Shown in pieces: positions 36,894-49,950 of a stretch of DNA of 64,000 nt (the first letter of the stretch is position 1; every line of letters begins with the position of its first letter). The notes below the pieces were generated by a model that saw nothing but the letters and a program-made list of their open reading frames with translations, made no database searches and was not told the DNA's origin. The DNA comes from Austropuccinia psidii. Its lineage: Eukaryota > Basidiomycota > Pucciniomycetes > Pucciniales > Sphaerophragmiaceae. The stretch lies in assembly GCA_023105745.1 (NCBI GenBank), contig JALGQZ010000001.1, positions 62,780,937 through 62,844,936 of the forward strand, written 5' to 3'. A program made the position numbers and the translations under genes.

Positions 36894-39000
36894 TGAAGCC
36901 CTTGATAATAGTAACAAATATTAAGAGTACTATGACTGTTCTCAGTATAAAATATAGTGAAATTAATCATTATAGCCACAAATTAATATGATTATGAAAA
37001 AATAACAATTAATTATTATTGAATAATTTAATAATAAAGAAATTCTCAGTAATTATAATAAATTCTAATTATTCCCTTATTATTATATTCACTGAAAGTT
37101 AGAAAATAAAAAATATAAAGGCTCTTCATGAGAAAATTATATGTGGAAAATAATAATATTGAAAAGCTTTAAATAATATAAATATCATTTATAAAAGAGA
37201 TATCATGAAAACTGTGCATAGATAGATGCTATAGATAAACTCTACATGAAAAACTAATACTAGATAAAAAAGATATATAAAATCAGAGAAAACTTACTCA
37301 TAATATTTATTTAATACAATAAGTCAAAAAACAAAATTACAAGTCTTCAAAAAAATTTATAATTTGAAAAACAAGCCAAAAAAGCAATATTTCAAAGAAA
37401 TATAGTAGTTTTATATGATAAAAGAAGATTTTAAGAGTTTTCAGAGGAATTTGTGGGTTTTAAAAGATATTTAAGAAAAAGAACTTATATGATAAAATGA
37501 AATATTGGTGATTACAGCAATACAATTGGACTTCTATGATTTCAATTATTCAATATAAAATTTATAAAGAATAAAATAATTAAGAATTAATTTCAATAAA
37601 ACTTTGCCTTTTTAAGTGTCTAACTTGAATGATTGAATGATGATGATGGACAAAAACAGTAATTTAAAGGCTCTTTTTATTCCTTCATAGCAGCTCTAAT
37701 AATTCACAATGGATATAAAGGGCGTGCTCAGATCAAAACTTCAAACTAATGCTTAAAAATAAGGTTCTTAACTTAAGGGAGTTTATTTTTCATTCCAATT
37801 TGCACCTACCAGGGTTATTCTTAGCTCCAAGTAGGTTTAATCCTCTTTTGGGTTGATTATTTTAAGTTTAAATATATAATAAGTTTCTTTATATTATTTT
37901 TAATTACATGAACAACTTAAAAATAAATTTTCAAGTGAAAATCTTTTAAAATGATTTTTTGAAGAAATGTTGATTTTATTTGAAATCCTTGAAAATGTAA
38001 ATTTTAAGGCTACTTACCAAAGGATCCTGTTTGAAAAAGATACTTAAATCTCAATTTATACACAGAACACCTTTAACTGTAAGCTTTGTAGTATTTCAAG
38101 CAAATCCATTAAAAATTGTATACAATTGATATTTGGCTTTATTGTTATTCTTGACATAAAATAGCAATACACACAAAACATTAACTTTTGATAAGTTTTT
38201 GACACTTAGAAAATTAAATTTGATGGTTAATTAACCTTTTTTGAATATTAACTAAGCTTTTACAGCTCTTAAAACCTTGATTACAACCCTTCATATGGGG
38301 ATTTACCTTTTGTCAGCTTGTACTTCCTGTCCAAATTGGGGATAAACCAGTTTAAGATTTAATATTTCATCCAGGTATAATCCTAGAGCTTAAATAAGGT
38401 GTAAAATCCTCCAATACAGGTTGAAAAACTGAATTGAGTCTTTTCAGATCCCAAAAGTTGAGTACCCTGGCTCTATTTGTCTGTTTTCCTTTGTCCCACC
38501 TTTTTGTATGCATTTTGCCCTTTCATTTATTTAAAGCCATAAATTGGCTTTGAGCCAATCTAAATTGAGCTCACACAGGATTCACAGCTTTTATGGAAAA
38601 TCCTTACCCAATTCAGTAAACATATACCACACCTTAATTTTAACCAAATCTTTGTAAGTTTGCATAAACCTTATGCAACTTTGAATTTAAGCTTAAAATG
38701 AACAATTTAAAATTTCTAATAGAAATTGAAAAGCTTATATTTTTACTGTGAGATTCTTAAGCCTTTCAATAACATAAGAAAGAGCCGCTTTTGGGTATAA
38801 CACCTTATGGGTTGACCCCAAGTTATTTTTGTTGTAGAATCTAAAAATTACATAATATTTATAACTGTGTTTATCAAAAATGAAGTCATACTTCTTTTTG
38901 ATTTAAAATTAACTTGACAAGTCTGTTTAAGCCCAAATCAACTCTATAAAAAGCTATTTGTGGCATTATGGGTATGTCATACATGCCTCACAGGCTCACA
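36894..39000 (-). repeat. 5' LTR of element 4, about 2.1 kb
   Basis: Minus-strand start TGTGAGCCTGTGAGG at 39000. Colinear with 28310-30463, for example GTACTATGACTG near 36930 versus 28350 and the GTACCCTGGCTC block near 38461. The inner end is uncertain by a few tens of bases. Confidence 0.75.
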
Positions 39001-42000
39001 ATCATAGAGTACTTTGTTTAATAAAATCATTTAGTATTCTTATAGAGTTCAAAAAATAAAGAAATAAAAAGTTCAAGAGTCCAAAGTTTGTATTATATGG
39101 GGAAAAATTATGGGAGTATGAAGAAATTTGGGATCAAAGGAAATTGAAGAATAAATATGAAAAATTCATTTTTGAGTATGAAGAAGAATTTCAATAAAGT
39201 AAGTAATCAAGTTCCCAATAAAGAGAGGAAAAAGAAAATTTGGAGGAAATAAGGCTGTTATTGAAGAAACTTGGAGTTTTGGATGAACCATTATCTCATT
39301 ATAAAAATTACTTCCCATAAAGAAATGAAGTACCACCAAAGCCAATTTTTAAGACCTCTAACTTAATTCATTCACAAAAATAAGAAAAGAAGAAAATCAC
39401 TTGAATTAGATTTGAAGGATCCAGTACAGTATTTTCTGCAGTGACCTCCTGCCTTATTGAAAAAGACCAAAATATTTCTCACCTTATCACTTATAATTTC
39501 AATTGATACAATTTTTGGAAGTAACTTCCTGACTTATCTAAGAGGAGTTATTATTTAAGAAATATTTTATTTATATTATTTATTTGATCTACTTTTACAA
39601 AGAAGCTATTATAAGTGGTCTCATTTTTTAACATCAAGAAACCATTACCAAAATTTTGATCATATTTTACCTTCTATAACCATCATTTCTGGAACTTGGG
39701 AAGCGGAGAAAACCCCCTGTACCTATTTTCCAGACTCATAAATAAATGAATAAAGCCAAGACCTATGGATTGGTAATAATTTGAAAGAACTAACTGATCA
39801 AAACAAAAGATGGGGCTTACCATTAATTGAAAATTTTGAAGTACCCAATTATCACATTCTTCGATTTATTTAATTTGAAGATATTTTTGCAAAGAAATAC
39901 TTACCTCAAGGCCAAATCCAAGATACATGGCACCAGCTACCTGGATAAGGACTATCAAGGCTTGATCTCATGGAACCATCAAGCTATGATGGAATAATGG
40001 GAAATATTGGCAATGATTATTGGAATAAAACATTTTATATGGAATAATATATAAGGAAAATTCTATATTGGAGTTCAACCAAGGCTCAAAGATGGTTTTT
40101 CCTTGAAGAATCTCAAGTGGATGGTAAAAAAATTAAAGGGAGAAGTGATTTCTATATTATTGAAAAGGCATTAAATTTTGATTTAGAGGATAAAGTCTTA
40201 CAATTAATAATCATAATGAAGAATCACCAGTCTTATTTAAAGAAAGAAGAATGGGAGAACTTATTTCAATAAGGTTTCATAAGCAAAATTTAAATGAAAA
40301 GGAAAAATAATCAAGATCATTTTAAGGAAATTATTATTCAGAAAATGAAAGGCACATAATATCCTTAAGCTAAAATAAAACTATTTATTCACTCTTTCTC
40401 TTCTTCTATTTTAATTCAATACATAAAAGAAGAAGATATTAACAAATTCAAGGGAAAATAATACATTATTGGCCCAGCATAGCCTTGAACTGAAAATTTG
40501 TTTTTTCATTTTTCTGTAACAGTATTAAAAAACATATAGCAAAGAAACAATTATGAAATTGAATTCAATAGTAAAAGCTATTTATATTCAATAAGAACTA
40601 ATGAAAAAAATTATAATCAATAAAAAAATCAAGAAATTTCTATGGAATTATTAATAAAAGATGTGTTAAGGATATTAGTGAAGTTTCTGTATTGGTATCA
40701 AAAGAAAAGTGAAAATATTAATAATAAAAATAAAAATTCTCTGGTTATCAAATTAACTTAGATAAAACTTCTATTTTTCTTTTCTCTGTAATATTATCAG
40801 TAATTTCTCATCTTAAACAAAATATAGGTGGTCATCTATTTCATCTACCGCCCAACACACAAGTGGCTATACATTTTGGGGTAAATTTTAACTTTAATAT
40901 TTGAACATCAGTATATAGCTTTAAACAATTAAAATAAGTTTAAATTAGTTGACTTGAATAAATAAACATTATTATACTATTACCTTGTCACTTATTTAAG
41001 CTTATTTTTCATTAATAAAGTACTTGGAGATTTCTTAAATTCTCAATTTAATGAATAATTTCCTTTCATTAGGTCAAAATTTCTCATCATTGCACTTCTT
41101 CAAAGGAAGATTGTTGATTTTTGAAAAATTCAATTCTAAATTTTGAAAATTATTTTGAAATAAAGTTGACCAAGATAATCTGAAAAAGAAGATGGAATAA
41201 GTATTATTTTATAATTTAACAAAGAGAACATTTGTGATTAACTAACCAATACAAAAGTAGGATTCAAATGATTATCAGAATTCTAAAATATACAACACAG
41301 TAGTTCTTTATTCTTCAAAACCCCCAAGAACAAAAAAAAGGTTTTAATGAAAAAAGCCCTTCAGAACTTCTCCTCACTACAAGAAGATTAAATATTTTTC
41401 AAATAAGGAAAAATAACTTCATCATTAATTTGTAGCATCAAACCCAAAATTAAATTATGAAGTAAATTATCTTAATATTCTAGAAAGTAATTATTAAAGA
41501 AGCCAAATGAAAAATAATCAGAATAAAGTACTCAATACACATACAGGCTAGATTCGGACACACCACATGCCCCCCTAGCACATAAATAGAATCTAACATG
41601 CACATAGGAGTGACCAGAATTTTAATTAAATTTTCCTCAATTTTTGAAAAAAGTATTAATCAAAAAAACTGGCCACTCCCCTTTCCTTAAGAAGAAAGAG
41701 AATACAAATAATAAGGGTTATAATGAAAAAATATGGTAAAAAGACAAAATGATATTAAGATGATGAATTAATATACTATAATAAAATAGAAGAAATATAG
41801 AATAATACTATCATAGTAATATATTATGATAAATCAATATCAAAGTATTACAGTAGTATAATATCTTAATAATATAATATCATAAAGCTACAATATTATG
41901 GTATAATGATATCATATTATTATAGTTAAATAGTAAAATGATGGAATAATGACATGATAGAAGTATTATAATATCAAAATATATTTAAAGGAGAAACTGA

Positions 42001-42416
42001 CCAGATTGATCCCATAAAAATATACTTCAAATGCTATTTACTTCATGTATAATTGGAATATAGGTATAGACCCATATGTATAAAAAAATCAAGAAATTGA
42101 GAAAAAAAATTGGGCTCTGGGATGAAGGCCTACTTTTATGTTTTTAATCAAATCTAAATTTCAAAAAAAAGAATTTCAACAAACCACAACTTGACCATAA
42201 AACCAAACATGGAGAAATGATACAATTGGTCAGAGTTTGAATTCCAAATGATGAGATATGATTGGTCAGAAGACTGAAATGTGATTGGTTTGAGTTAAGG
42301 CGGAGCTAGATGGATTATGGGAGTTAATGAATCAAAAAGGATGATAAAGCCAGTATAAAGCTCTTTTAATCAGCAAAAGTCATTTCAAATCAGCATTATA
42401 AAACAAATAAGGTCCC
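39001..42416 (+). other. Degenerate Gypsy-like and AT-rich sequence
   Basis: Around 39750-40300 the plus strand holds weak protein remnants (LSRLDLMEPSSYDGIMGN, WFLEES-like) that resemble the family D pre-RT relic at 26.9-27.4 kb. The rest is AT-rich with no recognisable gene; 41760-41980 is almost pure A/T with short irregular repeats. Confidence 0.4.
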
Positions 42417-42820
42417 CAGAAAGACCATAAAGTGCTTTTTTCATGCCTTATTCCCAGTTTTATCACAATATCTATGCTGATTTAGACTCATAAGCTCTTC
42501 AGAAAGATGGAAAGGTTTTTTATTACTTATTTCCAGCTTTATCCTGATGTATATGCTTACTTTGACTAGAGGCTTCTCAGAAAGACCATAAAGTGCTTTT
42601 TTCATTACTTATTTCCAGTTTCATACAAATATATGTGCTTATTTAGACTCATAAGGTCCTCAGAAAGATCACAAAGTGCTTTTCATTACTTATTTCCAGC
42701 TTTATACTAATATATATTCTGCTTTAGACTCCTAAGGCTCACAGAAAGACCATAAAGTGTTTTTTATGCATTATTTCCAGTTTTATAGCAATATCTATGC
42801 TGCTTTAGACTCATAAAGCC
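42417..42820. repeat. Minisatellite, five ~81-bp tandem units
   Basis: Units start with CAGAAAGAYCATAAAGTGCT-like sequence at about 42417, 42500, 42578, 42661 and 42742 (spacings 83, 78, 83, 81). Each continues with TTATTTCCAG, TTTAT, TATATGCT and TTAGACTCATAAG. Units differ at roughly 10-25% of positions by eye. Confidence 0.9.
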
Positions 42821-43120
42821 CCCAAACTGGAAATTTTCTTCATTATTATCATGATATATTTATGAATATATTATTCTCAATTATATTAATATTGTATTAT
42901 TTCATTTCAAAATCAATTTAATGAGCCTTTCATTATTGCTATATTAATTATAAAATTGGTGTCATGTTGAAAATAGAACCTTAAATTCAATGACAAGTCC
43001 TCTATGACAATAAACTGGAAAATAAAATTCAAAATATATTAATTCTTATTTTATAAAATAGATATGTAATAATAATAAGTTTTAAAGACATAATACTTAT
43101 TATTATCATTATTATTATAT

Positions 43121-43330
43121 GTCCACCAAGATTATAAAATGTATTTTTATTACTATTTTGAATTCAAAAAATATTAAAAGTCCATCAAGAATATCAAATG
43201 TAATTTCTTTTTTAATCATTCTTTCACTCAAGAAATATTCAAAGTCTATTAAGCATATAAACTGGAACTTTGCTTTTAGCTTTTTTCAAAAAATTAATAT
43301 TAACTTATATAAGTCCACCATGACCTTGTA
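43121..43330. repeat. Possible weak tandem repeat, ~60-70 bp
   Basis: GTCCACCAAGATTATAAAATGTA at about 43121 recurs in altered form at about 43180, 43244 and 43313 (GTCCATCAAG, GTCTATTAAG, GTCCACCATG). The 84-codon open frame over it (43119-43373) is probably a by-product. Confidence 0.4.
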
Positions 43331-44799
43331 CTTGAAATATTATAATATTAATACTAGAAAAGATAATACATGAAAAGTAATTAATATAAAAAGAAACATA
43401 AATATATATAATCAATTAAATAAAGAAGAAGGAAATATAGAAATTATTAATCACTTCAAGATTAGAAATATTATATTAAGTATTAATATTCTTATCAAGA
43501 AAAACTCATTAAGAAAAGAAGGGATTTAATGGTCTTCATGATCTAGGTTTCACTTGGAAAACTGGTCTGTATTTACTTAAAAAATACATATACACTGAGC
43601 AGTCAATTTCAGACCTGGTCAGATGAGGGGAAATATCCATGAGCCTTGTAGAATTCCAATATATAGTTTCAGGCTACCACACAAATTAAACCCTCTTCTG
43701 AGTATTAATAAGACTCAAAAGGATAATAATAACAAGGATAAAAATTTGAAGCTCCTTGAGAAGATATAAGAAGAATAAATTATAGAAACCAACTACAGAG
43801 TTTTAAATGGAGAGGGGGTCTTATCCCAAAACTGAAGATTAATATACAAATATAAACAATAAAGATAAAAAAAGATACTTAAATAATACCTTTAAGGCTC
43901 AATAAGGATTTGATAAAGTTTTATAAGAGTGATTGAAAGAAAACAAATATACAATTATCTTTTGAATCTAATTATCAAAAAGAAAGAAAACTCTGGAGGC
44001 CTATTCAACTTTTGACTTATGAGAATTTCTTCTAATTCAAAAAATTGGAAATTTAATGAATACATGAAAGGAGTGGTGGAATATTGATTCCTTGTATGAC
44101 TTAAAAATACAGGGGTAGAACACCTGAGGGCATAAAATACATTTCTTTGTTTTAGTCTATGAAAGGAGTAGTGGTATTAAAGAAATAATTTTAATATAGA
44201 AGAGTTCATATTTAAAAATTTTCAAATAAAATCCTCAAATATATGTGATAAATTGGCCAAAGAATAAAAGATTCAAGAAAGAAGGACAAAAATCTGAAAC
44301 TTAACTATGCAAGAGGATTGGTAATTACTTAAAAGAAGAAAAAAATATTTTTAAACTCAAAAATTTCATGAATTATCAAACCACAAAATAGCTAAAGTGG
44401 ATATTAATAGAAGAAACTTTTCAAACTCAAAAAAAACTGCCCTTGGATCAAGTTGAACTGAATACCAGGAGGTCATCATAATGACAGGAAGCTTCTCTTT
44501 AGTGAAGAAATAGACAAGTGAATATTTTTCCTTTTATGAAATAAAAAGGCAGGATTTTGTATACCTAATATAAAGGCTCTGAACACCTGAGTTGTAGGGT
44601 CCAGTATGACCTAAAACTTCAACCTCAATTATATGAACAGAAGAAGATAAAATAAGTGAAGACTTATTTAATTTACTAAATTATTCAAAAAAGGGAATAA
44701 CTAAATAAAAGAGAAGTGATCTTATATTAACCTTAACCTAACTAGTTTAAAAAAAGAATAATAAAAAAATATACAGAGTTATTTCAGTGATATTACAAA
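43331..44799. other. AT-rich interval, no gene recognised
   Basis: No frame with recognisable motifs. Imperfectly repeated phrases such as AGTRGTGGTATTA/GAACACCTGAG occur at about 44075-44180 and 44585. Probably decayed retroelement coding sequence upstream of the RT relic. Confidence 0.35.
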
Positions 44800-47218
44800 A
44801 TGGCTTACCAAAATAGTGCAGAAAAATTGAAATCAGTACTGAAGAAGGTTAAAAAGGCTAATGAGCAGATGCCACAAGACATGAATTATCCTTTAGAAAT
44901 GCCACCAGTATCAAGAGAACCTTATATTACACCCCTATCACAAAAACCACCTAGATTTATGTTTACATCAAAAATAACTCAGGAAAGATTTGAATTAATA
45001 CATTTAGGACCACTTGAATGGCTTTCAAAAGAAGACAAAAATCTTACTGATGAGTATTATAGTTCTAAGAGAAAAGGCTATTCAATTCAATGAAGAGGAA
45101 ATAGGTATACTTAAAAAGTCATATGGGAAACCTTACAAAATACCAGTAATACTACATACACCATGGCAAAATAAGCCAATAACAATACCAAAACATATTT
45201 TACATCAATTTATAGAGTTAATAATAGAAAGGATATGAACAGTAATTTATAAAAAGTCTACCTAAATCTAAAAAATTCCAGTTTTCTGTGTAGCAAAGTC
45301 AAATGGAAAACTTATAATCATACATGACTTGCAAGTCGTCAACAAGGATACAATTAAAGATTCAGGATTGGCCCCTCATATTGAAGACTTTGCAGATGCA
45401 TTTTTAGGAATATCCTGCTATGGAATTAGAAATATAATGGGAGAATATTATGAAATAAAGATGGATATTTCTACAAATCCACTTAAAACTCTTCAATCCC
45501 CACTGGGAAGATCACAACTTACAAGATTTCCTCAAGGAGAAACCAACTCTGTTTCAGTATGTAAAGCTCAGATGACTTAGATACTTCAAGAGGAGATACC
45601 ATACAATGTAGGAATTCTTATATATTATGGATGGATTAAAGGCCCAAGATCAACTTATAACAATGAGACTTCAGAAGGGAATTACTTAATAAGAAGATTC
45701 ATTTGGGAATATGCATTCACATTAGAAAAAATATTATTCAGATATGATGAAGAAGGACTTATCATCTCAGGGGAAAGAGTTTCATGTTGTGTCCCAGAAT
45801 TAGATATAGTAGGACATTTATTGTCTCTAAATGGAAGGAAATTTTCAAAGCAGAAAATTAATAAGATAAAAAATTGGCCAAAGCCCCTAAGTAAGAAGGA
45901 ACTTGGAGAATTCTTAGGCCTTTATGCTTAGGTAATAATGTTTATTAAAACTTTTTCTCATATTGATTCACCACTCAGGAGGCTCACCAGAGAAGATTTT
46001 GAATGGGTGTGGGACAAAAAATATGATGAGGAATTTTTCAAACTAAGAAGAAATAATATTGAGAAACTTGGATTATTCAAAAGAAGCAGTGGACCTAAGC
46101 TACATAGCTTCTGGAGAAGCTCACACTCAACAGGATAAAGAGGGAAAGGATATTCCAGTTCTTGATGAGTCTATTACCTTCTCAAGATTAGAATAAAATT
46201 ATTCACAATCAAATATTGGGTTTTGTGGAGTAGAAAAAATATTGAAAAAGCTTCATAACATATTATGGGTATGATAATTTGACTTTAAAGTTGATAAAAA
46301 AGCTTTGATTGAAATGATAAATTCACCTTGTTTACCAATTTCCCCAATGACAAGTTGGGTTTCTTTTATTCAATTATTCTCTTTTGAATAAGTACATAAA
46401 TTGGGAAAAACTTTCACAATTACAGATGGACTATAAAGAATACCTCAAGTAGAAGATGATCAAGAAAAGATCCATGTAAATTCAATGAGGAAGAAGAATT
46501 TATAAAGCCACATCCAGGGCTTGGAGTCAAAGATATAAGTATCATAAGATTTTCAGGTGTAAAATTACTAGAAAATTAGGAAGGTTTTTGGAAAATAATG
46601 GAGGAATATTTAAGGACTATACAAAGGCCTGTTGAAAGTAAAGATGTGTATTTCAAAAAAATAAAAAGAAAGTTGCCTAATTTCTTTTTGTAGGAAGGCC
46701 ATCTCAAAAAGATGAATAAGTCAATTGCACAAGTAGTTTTCTCAAGCCAGAAAACACAAAGGAAAGTCCTTAAATCATTAAATGAAAAAAGGGGACACAG
46801 GGGAGTATATGAAACTTACAGAAGAGTGAGGAAAAGATTTTAGTGGGAAGGAACAAAGCAAATAGTTAAAAAATGGGTATAAGCATATAAATCTTGTCAA
46901 AAGAGAGGCAATTACCAACAAAAAGAAGGGAAAACATCACTCACCTCTCCTTTATTTGAGAGGATAAGCATGGATTAATTACATTTAAAATCAGGAAGAT
47001 GGAAATATTCAGTAGTAGTCAGAGATGATTTTTAAGGCTTTCCAGAAACAGTGGGTCTGGTTAAGCTTACAGAAAAGTCAGTCTCAGAATGGCTTACTAA
47101 AGAATTGATTTTCAGATATGAAGCACCAAAGTAGGTAACAGTAGATGGAGGACCTGAATTTGAAAAATGATTTTTAGATTCAGTCAATAATGCAGGATCA
47201 AAGATTAGAGTTACAACC
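44800..47218 (+). pseudogene. pol: Gypsy family D pol relic (RT-RNase H-integrase), truncated
   Basis: A pol lineage different from elements 1, 2 and 4. The pre-RT segment is at 44800-45240 (LEWLSKE, KPYKIPVI). RT is at about 45270-45820 with VAKSNGKL, DLQVVN and RFPQGETNSVSV; the catalytic FIDDG box reads LIYYG near 45618-45632, both Asp codons (GAT) having become TAT. The RT connection and RNase H start are at 45890-46140 (HIDSPLRRLTRE, WVWDKKY). The integrase runs from about 46690 with HRGVYETYRR, KSCQKR and VDGGPEFE near 47143. It breaks off at an LTR fragment before the last catalytic Glu. Numerous stops and frameshifts. Confidence 0.8.
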
Positions 47219-47875
47219 CCCTCTTCCTCTGTTTCCCCCTCAGATGCATAAAATTCAATAAATTATCAAATAAAAGGTAAAACCCTATATTCTCTTGCAT
47301 ACATAATTCTAAAATTATAAAATACCAGATTCTTAGCTTTTATTAATCACTATCTTTTGCATGATCACACCAATATTCATTGTCACTTTGCAGGTTCTAT
47401 TAAATTTTTTTAAATCCACATAAAAATAGTAAAAAATTGTATTTATCTCTATTTTCTATTCTAACTACACCCTAAATAGGTTTTAATTACATTCTTAGGT
47501 GTAAAATGTATCAAAATATCATGTTAAGTGTCAAGAGTAGGTTGTTTTCTCTTATAATGATATTTTTTCTCTATTATTATTTATTAATAATTATTTATAT
47601 TAATAAATAAAGTGCTTTTATTATCAATTAACAATTCCTTATGAATTTATTATTTGTTTGTAACCATAAAAAATTTCTGAAAATATATGAATTTATTAAA
47701 TATTGAGATATATATCTTTTTATATTCTTTTATTCTTTATAAATAATATAAATATTTTATGAAATAATTATAAGTATTTTGAATCTTATTATTATTCATT
47801 TCTATTAAGAAATTAAGAGCAAAATAAGTAAAGTATTAATTTTTTTTAATTATTGTTTCAGAGTCAAACCTTACA
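47219..47875 (+). repeat. LTR family 2, 3' fragment
   Basis: Starts within the LTR at a point matching about 15333 of the solo copy (TTTCCCCCTCAGA...AAATAAAAGGTAAAA) and runs to the LTR end AGTCAAACCTTACA at 47875. The 5' two-thirds of the LTR are missing, and the fragment abuts the integrase relic directly. Confidence 0.82.
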
Positions 47876-49950
47876 CTTTATGGATGTTACTCAATAATAT
47901 TGTATAATATATTTCCTATTAGTAAGCTAAGGGGGTTTGAAAATTAAATTAAACAGATGAAACTAAAAATATCTTGGCCTAGGTGAGTATTCTGAAGTGA
48001 TTCTTCTATTTGAATGTAAAAATTTATCAGGTGAAAAGATATTAAGATGTTTTGAGTGAATAAAGAATAGCAAAGATGATGATACTCTAAATTTTGAGGT
48101 AAAGATAAAAAATATTATGAAAAATCAATACAAATCAATGAATATTTAAGGCTTTCAAGTATTATTTAATTCTAGATCCTTCTCAATGTAGCTATTGAGA
48201 ATTGGTGGATGAAGATTGAAATCAGAGATGGAAAGGATCTTCCTTTCTGTTGCATAATAATTGAGCAGGAGATATCTTTTAAGATTACCTTTCAGAATGA
48301 TAAGAGTCATCTTATTCCTCCTAAGTTCTTTTTTGTGTGGCTCTAATTTTGATATCTTTGAGTAAGAATGAGGCATATTATCAATATCCAAACTAATGAT
48401 TAAATGATTACACATTAGCCATGAGGGCTATACAATTCACATCAAGGAAATAAGTACAAAATAGCTCACATATCTCACTTTTTCCAAAGATCTTTTACCT
48501 ACTTTAAATATAGAGTGATATTTTTGTTCTTTACAAGCTTTAGACTAGTTTTTCTGATGCAATGAATTTTGCCATGATATCACTTTTATCTTTCTGAAAT
48601 ATTAGCTCTCTATATTTTTCTATTTATTCATATTGAAATCTCAGCTCCTCTTGAGTTTCTTTGTGTTTGAATTAAATATCCTGTATTTTTCCTTATAAAT
48701 GAGCCTGAAATTCTATTTCCTTGAGTTTCATTTTGGAGGTTTCTCAATTCTCTTCTATAATTCCAACCAAAATCATTTCTTTTCCAATTCCTCCTATTTC
48801 AGTTAAGATATATTTTATTCTTGAGACATAAGATTTTCTGTTAAGCAGGAGTAATAAATACTAGCTCACCTTCTGCCTGAGAATTTTCTAAGTCTTTATA
48901 CTGTCCATATACCAGTTATTTGTTTTTCTTTTCATAAATCTTTCCATTTCTGAATATGAATATTTGATTCTTTTCATTTTGAAGATAAACCTTAAATCTA
49001 TGGATACTCTATAAGCTTTGTTGACAAAGATAATTCTAAAGTGAAATTGATTTTTATTTCTTTTTCATCCTTGGATATTGAAATCAGAAAGGTAAATTAT
49101 TTATTTTTTTCAAAAAATTTGAAACTAAATTTAATAAGGAATCATTAATACTAACCTTAGGGGATTTATTATCAAAAGGATCCATCTTTTTAGAAGATGT
49201 AACTGACTCAATTCTAAAATTATCAGCAATCAGCTTTGGAATAAGGAATGTCTCCTGAATTGGTTTTTTTCTTCTGCACAAATATGACATAGTTTTCCTT
49301 CCTAATATGAATAAAATTATCCCATTTTTACATATATAGTATAAAGTTATTTTTCTTTTTCAACTTCATTTTTTAAGAATAAAGTTGAACTTACTAGGAT
49401 ATATATTTTTATATTTTTCATTTTATGGTTTGAAAAATTCTCATTTTCTACTAATGATATAATCCTTTTCCTTTTATTGATTCTACCTTTAAGTTCCTTT
49501 CCATGATGCAAGATCAATTAATTTTACTTTACTGGGGGTATAAGATATTTTTAGCACCATAAATTCCAAAGAATGAATCATTTTTCATCCTTTTCTAAAG
49601 CCAAGTGTTTGTAATTTCATAATCTGTGAGTTTGAGATGACTAGTGGAAGCTGGCTCCATAGAAGTTTGAATATAGGGAAATATTCAAAAGATGTTAGTA
49701 TTTTAACTTTCATTTATAAATAATTATTGAAGCATGAAATTAAAGAATTAAAAATTTACTTCAATAATTTGATAAATGAGATTTTAAGGAGAGGGCTTTT
49801 ATTTTTCTTAAAACATTGAAAAATAATGATTAGCTCTTTGGTATTTCATTTTTTATACCCCTTTTCCAATAGCCAATTATTTTCCACCAATAATGAATTC
49901 TTTATTAAAGGAAGATTTCACCAAATCACCATATTTTTATCCAAGGATAA
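47876..49950 (-). other. AT-rich, degraded coding-like sequence, minus strand
   Basis: Two minus-strand open runs (48415-48155, 86 codons; 49290-49084, 68 codons) and weak Lys/Glu-rich stretches between them suggest a decayed retroelement gag or pre-RT segment. I recognise no domain. Composition is as AT-rich as the retroelement zone. Confidence 0.3.

Larger units (their letters stand above)
28310..39000 (-). mobile_element. Ty3/Gypsy element 4, both LTRs, minus strand
   Basis: A complete-architecture but decayed element read right to left: 5' LTR (about 36894-39000), gag (36129 to about 34250), protease, RT, RNase H, integrase, chromodomain-like tail ending at 30599, polypurine tract (30464-30486) and 3' LTR (about 28310-30463). 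The pol proteins belong to the same lineage as elements 1 and 2. The two LTRs differ at many positions, so the insertion is old. No matching target duplication was seen at the proposed ends, which could mean decay or slightly wrong outer boundaries. Confidence 0.8.
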
